A DNA stretch of 64,000 nt, from the NCBI RefSeq assembly GCF_900168125.1, contig NZ_FUZF01000010.1:104268-168267 (forward strand), written 5' to 3'. Source of the stretch: Sphingobacterium nematocida. GTDB lineage: Bacteria > Bacteroidota > Bacteroidia > Sphingobacteriales > Sphingobacteriaceae. Positions within the stretch are counted from its first letter, which is position 1, and each line of letters opens with the position of its first letter. Below are positions 17,942-27,270 of this stretch, in pieces. The notes below the pieces were generated by a model, which was given only the letters and a program-made list of their open reading frames with translations, did no database searches and was not told the origin of the DNA. Made by a program: the position numbers and the translations under genes.

Positions 17942-19669
17942 ATGAAGTTGCATAAAACAGTTTTTAAAAATTACGCAATAGTTGCTTTGCTCTTGGGGGC
18001 CGGATATCAAGGCTATGCTCAACAAGATCCAACTAAGCCAGTAACGATAGATTCTTTTGATGTCGTACGTGATTATAAGCCTATTCTTGCGGATGCGGTG
18101 AAAATACGCCGTAGTCCTGATATGAGTAATAAGCGTAGTTATATGCCCAAGTTGAGTTATGGTAGTGTACCTGATAAAAAGTTGGATATTAACACCGGGC
18201 TTAAAGAGCTTAACGTACAGCAACTGCCTTTTACGAAGACACAGGATATCACGAGTAATTATGTGAAGTTGGGAGTTGGAAATTTAGGTACGATACTGGG
18301 CGAGGCTTACATCGCAGTTGAAGATTATGAAAACATGCGCTTTGGTGGATTTGTTAAGCATCTTAACCAAAAGGGCTCGTTGGATGATCAGAAATTCTCC
18401 AGACAGGAGGTTGGCGTTTTTGGCCGTCGTGTTTTATCGGCCTTTACCGTAGATGGAGTTTTGGGATATAATAGATATGGTACCCGTTTTTATGGAATCC
18501 CGGTTGACGTAAATGGTTTGACGCTGAATCCTTCGCGGGAAGCACAACGTTTTAATGATATTTATTTTACGGGCGAGTTGACCAGTAATTTTGACCCAAA
18601 CAATGAAGAAGCACTTTCTTATTCGGCTAAGGTAGATGCCTATACGTATAAAGATAAATTTGAGGCCAGTGAGAATTCTGTAGCATTGTCCGGATATCTG
18701 AATAAACGGTTGAGGACTTTTAATATAGGTGCTAATATGGCCGTGGATGTAAACTCGATAGGAGGAAGCTCAAATGTAGCCAAGGATACGAAGTTTAAGA
18801 ATTCTCTTGCGAATATTAATCCTTACATCAGTCTGAAGGGAACAAATTATACGTTGACACTAGGGGCCAATATTGTTTCTGAATTTGGGGATAGTACACG
18901 TTTTAATGTGTTTCCATCTGCAGAAGTCGATTTTTCTCTTGTACCGGGATATATTCATCTTTTTGGAGGTATAAATGGTGGCGTACAAAAGGCTTCATTT
19001 AAGACGTTCTCTCAAACAAACCCTTACTTAGGACCAGACTTAGCTTATCAGAATATGGTTGAGCGTCTGAATTTCTTTGGAGGTATCAAGGGAAATGCCG
19101 GTGCAACATTTGGCTACAAAGCGAAAGTTATGTACAAGTCGTTGGAAGGTATGCCGCTTTTTGTGAACAGTCAAGAGCGTCCATTCCAATTTGATTTGGT
19201 TTATGATGGTAACGGCGATGACAAAGTGAAGTATCTTGGCGTTGAGGGAGAGATTAACGTACGCTTGTCTGAATTGGTTAATTTAGGCGGTAGATTGAAT
19301 ATTGATAATTATACCATGGCTAAAGAAGAGGAAGCTTGGTTTACACCAAAACTTCGGTTGGCAGCTAATGCTCGCTTTAATATCTCTGAAAAGCTGTATA
19401 TCGATGCAGAGGCTTTATTTCACGGAATGTCTTATGCGAAGACTTTTCAGTATGACAGTAGCTTAAATCCTGCTTTGTTGCCAAATTCTTATAAAAAAGA
19501 AACTGTTCCTGAGTTTTTTGATTTGAGCGCTGGTGCGGAGTATAAGGCATTGTCCAATTTAGGGATTTTTGTAAAAGCCAATAATATTCTGAACAAAGAA
19601 TATCAAAGATATATGTACTATCCGAAGTTAGGATTTAATGTGATCGGTGGCGTTAATTTTTCATTTTAA
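17942..19669 (+). CDS. Outer-membrane beta-barrel protein of the ExbBD cluster
   Basis: The 575-residue protein has a signal peptide (cleavage near GYAQQ) and a conserved-looking leader VVRDYKPILADAVKIRR. From residue about 100 it has alternating beta strands typical of an outer-membrane barrel, ending in NVIGGVNFSF with a terminal Phe. Late strands (SNLGIFVKANNILNKEYQRY) resemble the last strands of TonB-dependent receptors, but no plug domain is visible before the barrel. It follows the TPR gene by 78 bases, so the two are probably co-transcribed. It may be the outer-membrane target of the TonB-like protein encoded 2.4 kb downstream (inference). Confidence 0.75.
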   Translation: MKLHKTVFKNYAIVALLLGAGYQGYAQQDPTKPVTIDSFDVVRDYKPILADAVKIRRSPDMSNKRSYMPKLSYGSVPDKKLDINTGLKELNVQQLPFTKTQDITSNYVKLGVGNLGTILGEAYIAVEDYENMRFGGFVKHLNQKGSLDDQKFSRQEVGVFGRRVLSAFTVDGVLGYNRYGTRFYGIPVDVNGLTLNPSREAQRFNDIYFTGELTSNFDPNNEEALSYSAKVDAYTYKDKFEASENSVALSGYLNKRLRTFNIGANMAVDVNSIGGSSNVAKDTKFKNSLANINPYISLKGTNYTLTLGANIVSEFGDSTRFNVFPSAEVDFSLVPGYIHLFGGINGGVQKASFKTFSQTNPYLGPDLAYQNMVERLNFFGGIKGNAGATFGYKAKVMYKSLEGMPLFVNSQERPFQFDLVYDGNGDDKVKYLGVEGEINVRLSELVNLGGRLNIDNYTMAKEEEAWFTPKLRLAANARFNISEKLYIDAEALFHGMSYAKTFQYDSSLNPALLPNSYKKETVPEFFDLSAGAEYKALSNLGIFVKANNILNKEYQRYMYYPKLGFNVIGGVNFSF

Positions 19670-19682
19670 TAAAAATAGATTA

Positions 19683-19690
19683 TAACTTTG
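19683..19690 (+). promoter_or_regulatory. -7 promoter element of the SPOR-exbBD segment
   Basis: TAACTTTG matches TAnnTTTG, 24 bases before the chosen ATG. The predicted 5' end of the mRNA falls at or next to GCACC-TTAC-GGTGC (19690-19703), a small hairpin that would sit at the very start of the transcript. Confidence 0.6.
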
Positions 19691-19714
19691 CACCTTACGG
19701 TGCTCCAGAAAAAG

Positions 19715-20845
19715 ATGAATTTAGGAAGGCAAATACATACATTACTTAAGCGACAGACGTCCGTCTATGTGAATAGGTTGGGGGTGTTTAAGCGTGTGCA
19801 CACACCCGCTACTTTTGATGCTAAACGCCATGTCTTTTTGCCTCCTATTACTTTTATCGAGTTTGATAGTGTTGCGACCGATGGCTATGATTTCGTAACC
19901 TATGTGCAACAGGCCAATCAGCTTGACCGTCATGAAGCCGAATTACTGGTTGAACAGTCTGTTGCTACTGTATTGGATAAATTGAATCAGTCCGGTCAGG
20001 TTAGCTTAGACAATCTCGGACAACTGATCAGTTACGGCAATTCGTACGTTTTTAAACCACTTGATCTCTCGGGATTTAATTATACTGCGGTAGAGGACAA
20101 TTTTTCTCATGATGATACCGTAGTAACCAAAGATAGTATAGAGACCGAGCAGGCAACAATAGCAACGGAGGTTGCGAGTACGGATAATTTCAAGAGTGAA
20201 GAGATCTCGGATGATGCGATTAAAGCGGACTCCGAAGTTAATATGGAACCTGTACAGGAGCCTGTTGAAGCGCCGAATACTGTTTTAGAAGAACCGGATA
20301 CAGCAGGTGGCGAAGAACTCTTGTTGCCTACTGAACGTAAATCTACAAGCGCTTATGTGTATGCTTTAGTTGGGGTCATTGCTGTAGCTTTACTGGGGGG
20401 CTTGTATTACTACAGTACTTATATGCAGGAAAGTCCTGTTTTGGTAGCTAACGAGCAAGTGATAGTTCCATTGGATACAACGACAACTGATACGTTAGTG
20501 GCAGAATTACCTGTGGATTCGACGTTGATTAAACAAGATTCTGTACATTCATCCTCTGACTTGCAGCCCGACCAGGAGAAAATTGAAGAAGCGACTCCTC
20601 CTCCTGTCAACCATAAATACACTATCGTTATAGGAACGCATCGGACACTTGCACAGGCTTATGAAGAAGCTGAGGCATTTAATAAAGATGGACATAAATC
20701 AGTTCGCGTGATTACCCCCAACTTGGCTAAGAACCTAAAGCGGGTTGTTTGGGATACTTATGCGAGCAAAGAAGAAAGAGACTCGGCTTTGCGTTATGTG
20801 AAGAAGCATATCAAGACAGATGCTTGGCCGGATCTGATTAAATAG
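19715..20845 (+). CDS. HU-CCDC81-like / SPOR bitopic membrane protein
   Basis: The 376-residue protein starts at the ATG; a TTG nine codons earlier lies inside the promoter box. Residues 1-125 resemble the bacterial HU-CCDC81 tandem (LLKRQTSVYVNRLGVFKR, then VSLDNLGQLISYGNSYVFKPL), a branch of the HU/IHF superfamily. An acidic linker (130-205) leads to one membrane helix (213-237) preceded by ERKS, giving N-in topology. A periplasmic Thr/Asp-rich linker ends in a SPOR domain (300-372, HKYTIVIGTHRTLAQAYEEAEAF split as KYTIVIG and AYEEAEAF). SPOR domains bind denuded septal glycan. The protein could couple DNA or cytoplasmic partners to the septal wall (inference). Confidence 0.82.
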   Translation: MNLGRQIHTLLKRQTSVYVNRLGVFKRVHTPATFDAKRHVFLPPITFIEFDSVATDGYDFVTYVQQANQLDRHEAELLVEQSVATVLDKLNQSGQVSLDNLGQLISYGNSYVFKPLDLSGFNYTAVEDNFSHDDTVVTKDSIETEQATIATEVASTDNFKSEEISDDAIKADSEVNMEPVQEPVEAPNTVLEEPDTAGGEELLLPTERKSTSAYVYALVGVIAVALLGGLYYYSTYMQESPVLVANEQVIVPLDTTTTDTLVAELPVDSTLIKQDSVHSSSDLQPDQEKIEEATPPPVNHKYTIVIGTHRTLAQAYEEAEAFNKDGHKSVRVITPNLAKNLKRVVWDTYASKEERDSALRYVKKHIKTDAWPDLIK

Positions 20846-20881
20846 AGAACATAAACCTGTAAACAAATATTTTTTAACGCT

Positions 20882-21583
20882 ATGTCATTATTACAAGGCA
20901 ATCTACCCGTAGATACATTAAACCAAGTGCAACAACAATCGGTACAACTTGCTACACAAGAGGAAAACCTGAATTTACTTCAGCTGATGATGAAGGGGGG
21001 CTGGATTATGATTCCGATTCTTTTATTGTTTTTCTTGGGGCTCGTAATTTTTATCGAACGCTATATTACGATTCGTAATGCATCGAAGACAGATGGTAGT
21101 CTGATGGCGCAGATTAAAAGCAATGTGCTTTCTGGTAAATTGGATTCAGCGATTGCGGTGTGTAGATCCAGCAACTCTGCTTTGGCTCGTATGTTGCAAA
21201 AAGGGTTAACACGTGTTGGACGCCCCATTAAGGATATTGAAGGGGCTATTGAAAATGCTGGTAAGCTCGAAGTAGCCCGTTTGGAGAAGAATATAAACAT
21301 CTTAGGAATTATTGCCGGTATTGCGCCGATGCTAGGTTTCGTAGGGACCATCTTTGGAGTTATCCAGATCTTTCGTGATGTAGAGATTGCAGGAGGTATA
21401 GATATTGGTTCTGTTTCTGGAGGTTTGTATGTCAAAATGATCGCATCTGCTTCTGGTCTTACGATTGGTATTTTGGCCTATATTGGTTATCATATTTTAA
21501 ATATGATGGTCGAACGTCTTATTTTAAAGATGGAAACTGAAGCGGTAGAATTTATCGATTTATTGGACGAGCCAGGGGTTTAA
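20882..21583 (+). CDS. MotA/TolQ/ExbB-family proton channel protein
   Basis: The 233-residue protein has three membrane segments: one near residues 38-62 (WIMIPILLLFFLGLVIFIERY) and two after a long cytoplasmic loop (INILGIIAGIAPMLGFVGTIFGVI and IASASGLTIGILAYIGYHI). The conserved TolQ/ExbB features GxxxGLxGTVxG-like GFVGTIFGV and the polar face of the third helix are present. With the next gene (ExbD) it forms the stator that uses the proton gradient to move a TonB- or TolA-like protein. exbD starts 10 bases after its stop. Confidence 0.93.
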   Translation: MSLLQGNLPVDTLNQVQQQSVQLATQEENLNLLQLMMKGGWIMIPILLLFFLGLVIFIERYITIRNASKTDGSLMAQIKSNVLSGKLDSAIAVCRSSNSALARMLQKGLTRVGRPIKDIEGAIENAGKLEVARLEKNINILGIIAGIAPMLGFVGTIFGVIQIFRDVEIAGGIDIGSVSGGLYVKMIASASGLTIGILAYIGYHILNMMVERLILKMETEAVEFIDLLDEPGV

Positions 21584-21593
21584 ATTTTCAGCG

Positions 21594-22001
21594 ATGAATC
21601 TAAGAAATAGAAGAAACAGACCTACAGCAGAGGTGCATACGGCGGCATTGAATGATATCATGTTTTTCTTGATGCTGTTCTTTCTGTTGGCATCTGCAGT
21701 GGCTAATCCACAGGTTGTAAAATTATTGCTTCCAAAATCAAGTGCAGGAGAGCAATCTGTAGCAAAGAAGACGATTACGGTATCTATTACTAGTGATTTG
21801 GCTTATCATATCGATAAGCAAGTCGTTCCGTATGAAGTGTTGGAACAAACCTTACAGGCACAGATGAATACAGGAGAGGAAGTGACTATTATGCTGTACG
21901 CAGATAGTAGTGTGCCGATTCAGAATGTGATCGCTGTAATGGACGTCGCGAATAGGTTGAAAATAAAATTGGTTTTAGCGACTGAGCCTAAAAAGGATTA
22001 A
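21594..22001 (+). CDS. ExbD/TolR-family protein
   Basis: The 135-residue protein has one N-terminal membrane helix with the essential proton-carrying aspartate at residue 21 (AALNDIMFFLMLFFLLAS). A periplasmic ExbD/TolR domain follows, with IMLYADSSVPIQNVIAVMDVA. It pairs with the preceding ExbB-like protein. The key Asp is intact, so it should be an active stator. Confidence 0.93.
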   Translation: MNLRNRRNRPTAEVHTAALNDIMFFLMLFFLLASAVANPQVVKLLLPKSSAGEQSVAKKTITVSITSDLAYHIDKQVVPYEVLEQTLQAQMNTGEEVTIMLYADSSVPIQNVIAVMDVANRLKIKLVLATEPKKD

Positions 22002-22071
22002 TAAAGCAATGCATCGATCGTATTAAACATTTGATGATTAATATGGTCTAAGCTTTTAAAATATAAGTACT

Positions 22072-22896
22072 ATGTATTATCATCTCAAGGAAGAAAACAA
22101 TATGCCAAAGGCCCTGGGGTATTCTGCTCTAGTAATGGCTGTATTGGGGGTAATTAGCTTCTTTATTGTGTTTGGACAACCTGAAATTCCTGAAATTGGT
22201 ATGGGGGGAATAATAGTGAACTATGGGACGTCTGATGAGGGAATGGGCGATGATTATATGAGTGTAGAGGAGCCATCCATGGATGAGAATGCAAACGATG
22301 TGAGACCGGATCGGATTGTCCCTACAGAAACACCTACACCAACACCGACCCAACAGGTAGCTGATAAGGTTGTGGCAACACAAGATATGGAAGATGCGCC
22401 TGCTGTAGCAAAAGCGGAAAAGGCGGTGAAAACCCCGGCTGCGGAGACCACTAAAGAAACGAAGAAAAGCACTCCTGCGGTTAATACCAATGCTTTGTAT
22501 AAAGGAAAGAAAAATAATGGTACTGGAACAGGAGATGGTACGGGCTCTACTCCTGGAAATCAAGGTTCTGAATTGGGAGACCCTTTAGCCTCAAATTATG
22601 GTGAGGGTGGTTCCGGATTTGGTAATGCGATGATTTCTTTGGCCAATAGAAAATTTACAGTCGCACCAAAAATTGATGATAATGGACAACAAGCCGGGAT
22701 CGTGGCGGTGGAGTTTAAGGTAGATAAGAATGGAGTGATCACTTATGCCCGAGCCGGAGCTAAAGGAACTACTATTTCGGATGGTGGACTTTGGTCAAAA
22801 TGTGAACGTGCGGTAAGAGGAGCTCGATTAAACCAGATTGCTAATGCTCCCGACAGCCAAACCGGTATTATCAAATTCAATTTCAAATTAAGATAG
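22072..22896 (+). CDS. TonB/TolA-like energy transducer
   Basis: The 274-residue protein has one N-terminal membrane helix (LGYSALVMAVLGVISFFIVFG), a Pro/Thr/Glu-rich stretch (PTETPTPTPTQQV, about residue 85) and Ala/Lys and Gly-rich linkers. The C-terminal domain (about 185-274) is of TonB/TolA type: VEFKVDKNGVITYARAG, then GIIKFNFKLR. It lacks the YP motif seen in classical TonB C-termini and in the first gene of this window, so it may be closer to TolA in role. It ends 9 bases before folC. Confidence 0.82.
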   Translation: MYYHLKEENNMPKALGYSALVMAVLGVISFFIVFGQPEIPEIGMGGIIVNYGTSDEGMGDDYMSVEEPSMDENANDVRPDRIVPTETPTPTPTQQVADKVVATQDMEDAPAVAKAEKAVKTPAAETTKETKKSTPAVNTNALYKGKKNNGTGTGDGTGSTPGNQGSELGDPLASNYGEGGSGFGNAMISLANRKFTVAPKIDDNGQQAGIVAVEFKVDKNGVITYARAGAKGTTISDGGLWSKCERAVRGARLNQIANAPDSQTGIIKFNFKLR

Positions 22897-22905
22897 AAAT
22901 CATTT

Positions 22906-24201
22906 ATGTATACATATACGGAAGCAATCGACTATCTATACAGTCGATTGCCTATGTTTACAAGGGATGGGGCTTCGGCCTATAAGAAAGATTTGGATCG
23001 TACCATAGCGCTGTGTGATGCGGTAGGAAACCCTCAAAATAGGTATAAGACTATTCATGTCGCCGGTACCAACGGCAAAGGTTCCTCTTCACACATGTTG
23101 GCTTCTATTTTAAATGCTGCCGGTTATAAGACTGGGCTATATACCTCGCCTCATTTGGTTGATTTTAGAGAACGTATCCGTATTAATGGGGAGCAGATCG
23201 ATCCGCAGTTTGTTGTGGACTACGTAAATAGCCAAAAGCAGCTTATTGAAGAAATACAACCCTCTTTTTTTGAAGCTACTGTCGCACTGGCATTCGACTA
23301 CTTTGCCGTGAAACAAGTGGATGTGGCTGTCATTGAAGTCGGATTGGGGGGGCGATTAGATAGTACCAACATTATTCATCCAGATGTAGCCTTGATTACT
23401 AATATAGGCATGGATCATATGAATCTATTGGGCAATAGCCTGGAAGAGATTACTGTTGAGAAGGCCGGAATTATTAAAGCAAATACGCCAGTAGTTATCT
23501 CTGAAAGTAACTCTATAACAGCTCCAATCTTTATAAATCGGGCAGCTGAAATGGATGCAGGCTTGTTTTTTGCAGATCAATTTATTAAAGCCCGGTGTAT
23601 TGAAAAGACCTCTACTTATCAAAAAATAGAAATTGTTTCAGCAGATTCTACGGAAGAATTTGAATTGGATCTGACGGGGTCGTATCAATTGAAAAACGTT
23701 TTGGGAGTTCTTGGTGTTGTTGAGCAATTACGAAAATTGGGTTATACCATCTCGACAGAACACGTACGATTGGGGCTTGCAGGAGTTCAACGTCGAACAG
23801 GATTACAAGGACGGTGGCAAACGCTATCTACAGAACCTTTAATCATTTGTGATACCGGACATAATGAAGATGGCATCAAGGAGGTGATAAAAAATCTGGA
23901 AGGACTACATTTTGAGCAACTGCATGTTGTTATTGGAGCGATGAAAGATAAGGACTTGGATCACATGTTGCCATACCTTCCCAAGGATGCTCTTTATTAC
24001 TTTTCTAATCCAGATATGCCTCGTGCTATGGGGGCTGAAGAGTTAGCCGAAAAAGCACTTTCCTACGGTTTGAAAGGCAATGTCTGTGGTACAGTGGAAA
24101 ATGCCCTGAACACAGCGAAAGTTGCCTACCGCCAAGGTGATTTAATTTTTGTAGGTGGTTCTAATTTTGTAGTTGCTGAGGTACTTGCGAGTAATCAGTG
24201 A
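22906..24201 (+). CDS. folC: Bifunctional folylpolyglutamate synthase / dihydrofolate synthase
   Basis: The 431-residue Mur-ligase-type protein has the ATP loop VAGTNGKGSSSHMLASIL, YTSPHLVDFRERIRING, VIEVGLGGRLDSTN and TNIGMDHMNLLG. It adds glutamate to dihydropteroate and folates. Its start follows the TonB-like gene by 9 bases, so it is probably co-transcribed with the envelope cluster although unrelated in function. Confidence 0.95.
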   Translation: MYTYTEAIDYLYSRLPMFTRDGASAYKKDLDRTIALCDAVGNPQNRYKTIHVAGTNGKGSSSHMLASILNAAGYKTGLYTSPHLVDFRERIRINGEQIDPQFVVDYVNSQKQLIEEIQPSFFEATVALAFDYFAVKQVDVAVIEVGLGGRLDSTNIIHPDVALITNIGMDHMNLLGNSLEEITVEKAGIIKANTPVVISESNSITAPIFINRAAEMDAGLFFADQFIKARCIEKTSTYQKIEIVSADSTEEFELDLTGSYQLKNVLGVLGVVEQLRKLGYTISTEHVRLGLAGVQRRTGLQGRWQTLSTEPLIICDTGHNEDGIKEVIKNLEGLHFEQLHVVIGAMKDKDLDHMLPYLPKDALYYFSNPDMPRAMGAEELAEKALSYGLKGNVCGTVENALNTAKVAYRQGDLIFVGGSNFVVAEVLASNQ

Positions 24202-24202
24202 T

Positions 24203-24243
24203 GAGTGACGAGTGATTAGTTATGTACTTGTCACTCGTTACTC
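24203..24243. terminator. Hairpin between convergent folC and uvrA
   Basis: GAGTGACGAGTGA pairs with TCACTCGTTACTC (one G-T) around a 15-base loop. It follows the folC stop by one base. The T-run is poor on both strands, so termination strength is uncertain. Confidence 0.55.
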
Positions 24244-24258
24244 CATCAATTTGTCATC

Positions 24259-27102
24259 CTATTTCATTTCCTCTTTTAAGAAGCGTCCAGTCTCACTGTT
24301 CTTTTGTTTGATTAGATCCTCTGGCAATCCCGCAAACATCAATTTTCCTCCTTCTCTACCACCTTCTGGCCCCATATCAATAACCCAATCTGCAGTCTTT
24401 ATCACATCTAGGTTGTGTTCGATAATCAATACGGTATTTCCTCTATTGACCAGTCTGTTGATTACGCCTAATAAGACGTTTACATCTTCAAAGTGTAATC
24501 CGGTTGTGGGTTCATCTAAGATGTAAAATGTGTTGCCTGTATCTTTTTTGGAAAGTTCAGTAGCCAATTTTACACGCTGTGCTTCTCCACCAGATAGTGT
24601 GGTGGAAGATTGCCCCAGTGTAATGTAGCCCAAGCCCACATCTTCTAGAGTTTTGATCTTGCGATGGATAGATGGGATATGTTCAAAGAATGCCACTGCA
24701 TCGTGTATACTCATGTCCAATACATCCGATATTGATTTGCCTTTGTATCTTACCTCTAAGGTTTCGCGGTTGTAACGTTTGCCATGACAGGTTTCGCAAG
24801 GTACCTGTACATCTGGGAGAAAGTTCATCTCAATGATTTTCATACCCGCCCCTTGACAGGTCTCACATCTTCCTCCTTTGACATTGAATGAAAATTGCCC
24901 AGGCTTATACCCTCTAATCTTTGCTTCAGGTAATTGTACGAAAAGGGTTCTAATGTCGGAGAAGACGCCGGTATAGGTGGAAGGGTTTGAGCGGGGGGTA
25001 CGTCCGATAGGACTTTGATCTATTTCAATAACCTTATCAATATGTTCAAGTCCTTCTATACTTTTGTAGGGCATAGGGGTGGCTTTTGCCCGAAAGAAGT
25101 GTTTATTGAGAATTGGATATAAAGTTCCCGTAATTAGACTTGATTTTCCAGAACCCGATACACCAGTCACCAGTATTAATTTGCCAAGAGGAAAGTCTAC
25201 TGAAACGTTTTTTAGATTATTCCCGCTGCTACCTTTTAATGATAAGGTATGTCCGTTTCCAGTGCGACGTTCTTTGGGTATTTGAACTTCTTTTTTGCCG
25301 TTCAGATAATCTGCGGTCAAGGAGTCTGCTTGGAGGATTTGCGCTGGCTTACCTTGTGCAACGACCTGTCCGCCATGAAGACCCGCTGCAGGTCCCATAT
25401 CGATTACATAGTCGGCGTGGAGTATCATATCTTTATCGTGCTCTACGACAAGTATCGAATTGCCGATATCCCGAAGGTTTTTTAAGGAATTAATTAGTCG
25501 CTCATTGTCTCGTTGATGAAGACCTATACTAGGCTCATCAAGGATGTATAATACATTGACCAATTGGGAACCAATTTGAGTGGCTAGACGTATTCGCTGT
25601 GCCTCGCCCCCTGAAAGGGTTTTTGATGAGCGGTCCAATGTAAGGTAGTTTAGACCTACATCCAGCAAAAAGCCTAGGCGCGTACGGATTTCTTTTAGAA
25701 TCTCTACCGCGATTACTTTTTGCCGCTCGTCTATTCGTTCTTCGATATTTTCTAGCCAAGCCATTAACGAAGAAATATCCATTGCGGCTAAGTCGCTGAT
25801 GTTTTTATTGTCTAGCTTAAAGTGTAGGGACTCTTGTTTTAATCGAGCACCTTTACAGGTAGGGCAACATACCTTTGTCCTGAAGTCTTCTAATGCAGGT
25901 GCATCGTCATTCGATTTTCCAGCGTATTCTTCCAGCATTTTGAAGATGCCTGAGAAGTTTACTTTGTATTCGCGTGCCCCGTATGAGCCGTAGGATACCG
26001 TCAAGGAGATCGGTTCGTCGGCTCCAAAAAGTAAGGTGTCGATTTGATCTTCCGTGAGCTTCTCGACGGGGGTAGTTAGCGTAAATTCAAACTTTTGTGC
26101 TACCGCTTTCAAGACGGCGAAGTTCCAGGATTCTCTAAAAGGTCCAAGAGGTACGATAGCTCCCTTTTGTATACTTAGTTTACGATCTGGGATAACGATT
26201 TTTTTGTCGATTTCAAATATATAGCCCAAGCCGTCACACTTTGGGCAGGCGCCATAAGGGGAATTGAAAGAGAAGGTATTAGGTTGCGGTTCGTCATAGG
26301 AAATACCGGACTCGGCATCCATAAGATAACGGCTAAAAAATTGTTCCTTGGTATTCTCTTTGTTCGCAATCTTAATAATTCCCTTTGCGGACTTCATGGC
26401 CTGAAGAACGGAGGTATAAAGGCGTTTTCGATCATCATTCTCCACGATGACACGATCTACAACAATCTCAATATCGTGTATTTTATAACGGTCTACCTGC
26501 ATCTTGGGGACGAGATCCATCAATTCGCCATCAACACGTACTTTAGTATATCCTTGTTTGCGGATTTGCTCAAACAATTCTCTATAATGTCCTTTACGTC
26601 CCTTGACTATAGGTGCAAGGATATAGATCGCTTCATTTATAAAGTCTTCTAAGATACGATCTACAATCTGATCTTCAGACATTCTTTGCATACGCTTGCC
26701 ACTGACATAGGAGAATGCTTCGCTAGCTCGCGCATATAAAAGACGCAAGAAATCGTATATTTCGGTAATAGTACCTACAGTAGATCTCGGATTTTTGCTG
26801 GTTGTTTTTTGTTCTATTGAAATTACTGGGCTCAATCCGGATATTTTATCCACGTCGGGTCGCTCCATTCCACCCAGAAACTGACGGCTATACGCTGAAA
26901 ATGTCTCCATGTATCGGCGTTGACCTTCAGCATATATCGTGTCAAAAGCTAAGGATGATTTACCAGAGCCGCTTAATCCGGTAATGACGACTAACTCGTT
27001 TCTAGGGAAGGCTATATCGATGTTTTTAAGGTTATGTACACGTGCACCAAATACCTCTACTTCATTCTGATCTCCTAAATCTACTGCTTTTGTTTTTGAC
27101 AT
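24259..27102 (-). CDS. uvrA: Excinuclease ABC subunit A
   Basis: The 947-residue protein has two ABC ATPase halves ([19 protein letters not shown] and [12 protein letters not shown], with [12 protein letters not shown] and [12 protein letters not shown]). It has UvrA zinc fingers ([27 protein letters not shown] and CETCHGKRY pairs) and [14 protein letters not shown]. It recognises damaged DNA together with UvrB in nucleotide excision repair. Length and order are complete. It is convergent with folC and divergent from a membrane-protein gene. Confidence 0.98.
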   Translation of the reverse strand: MSKTKAVDLGDQNEVEVFGARVHNLKNIDIAFPRNELVVITGLSGSGKSSLAFDTIYAEGQRRYMETFSAYSRQFLGGMERPDVDKISGLSPVISIEQKTTSKNPRSTVGTITEIYDFLRLLYARASEAFSYVSGKRMQRMSEDQIVDRILEDFINEAIYILAPIVKGRKGHYRELFEQIRKQGYTKVRVDGELMDLVPKMQVDRYKIHDIEIVVDRVIVENDDRKRLYTSVLQAMKSAKGIIKIANKENTKEQFFSRYLMDAESGISYDEPQPNTFSFNSPYGACPKCDGLGYIFEIDKKIVIPDRKLSIQKGAIVPLGPFRESWNFAVLKAVAQKFEFTLTTPVEKLTEDQIDTLLFGADEPISLTVSYGSYGAREYKVNFSGIFKMLEEYAGKSNDDAPALEDFRTKVCCPTCKGARLKQESLHFKLDNKNISDLAAMDISSLMAWLENIEERIDERQKVIAVEILKEIRTRLGFLLDVGLNYLTLDRSSKTLSGGEAQRIRLATQIGSQLVNVLYILDEPSIGLHQRDNERLINSLKNLRDIGNSILVVEHDKDMILHADYVIDMGPAAGLHGGQVVAQGKPAQILQADSLTADYLNGKKEVQIPKERRTGNGHTLSLKGSSGNNLKNVSVDFPLGKLILVTGVSGSGKSSLITGTLYPILNKHFFRAKATPMPYKSIEGLEHIDKVIEIDQSPIGRTPRSNPSTYTGVFSDIRTLFVQLPEAKIRGYKPGQFSFNVKGGRCETCQGAGMKIIEMNFLPDVQVPCETCHGKRYNRETLEVRYKGKSISDVLDMSIHDAVAFFEHIPSIHRKIKTLEDVGLGYITLGQSSTTLSGGEAQRVKLATELSKKDTGNTFYILDEPTTGLHFEDVNVLLGVINRLVNRGNTVLIIEHNLDVIKTADWVIDMGPEGGREGGKLMFAGLPEDLIKQKNSETGRFLKEEMK

Positions 27103-27126
27103 GGAACGTTAAGTTTTTGCAACTTG

Positions 27127-27134
27127 CAAAGTTA
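27127..27134 (-). promoter_or_regulatory. -7 promoter element of uvrA
   Basis: The minus strand reads TAACTTTG, 25 bases before the ATG. No clear TTG is found at -33. Confidence 0.55.
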
Positions 27135-27175
27135 CTGAATATTCGTCGGACTTTATAGGGCGCGTACCATATGCT

Positions 27176-27236
27176 TACATAAATTCGCTTTTATATTTCG
27201 ACTCAAATATATGGCGTTTAAAGTCGAATTTATGTA
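27176..27236. promoter_or_regulatory. Inverted repeat between uvrA and the DUF2157-like gene
   Basis: TACATAAATTCG (27176-27187) and CGAATTTATGTA (27225-27236) are perfect inverted arms with a 37-base spacer. A second pair, TTCGACT and AGTCGAA, is nested inside. It could be an operator or a cruciform in the divergent promoter region. Confidence 0.45.
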
Positions 27237-27270
27237 GGTTTGTAAATAGGACGGATTAAACCGAATATGG

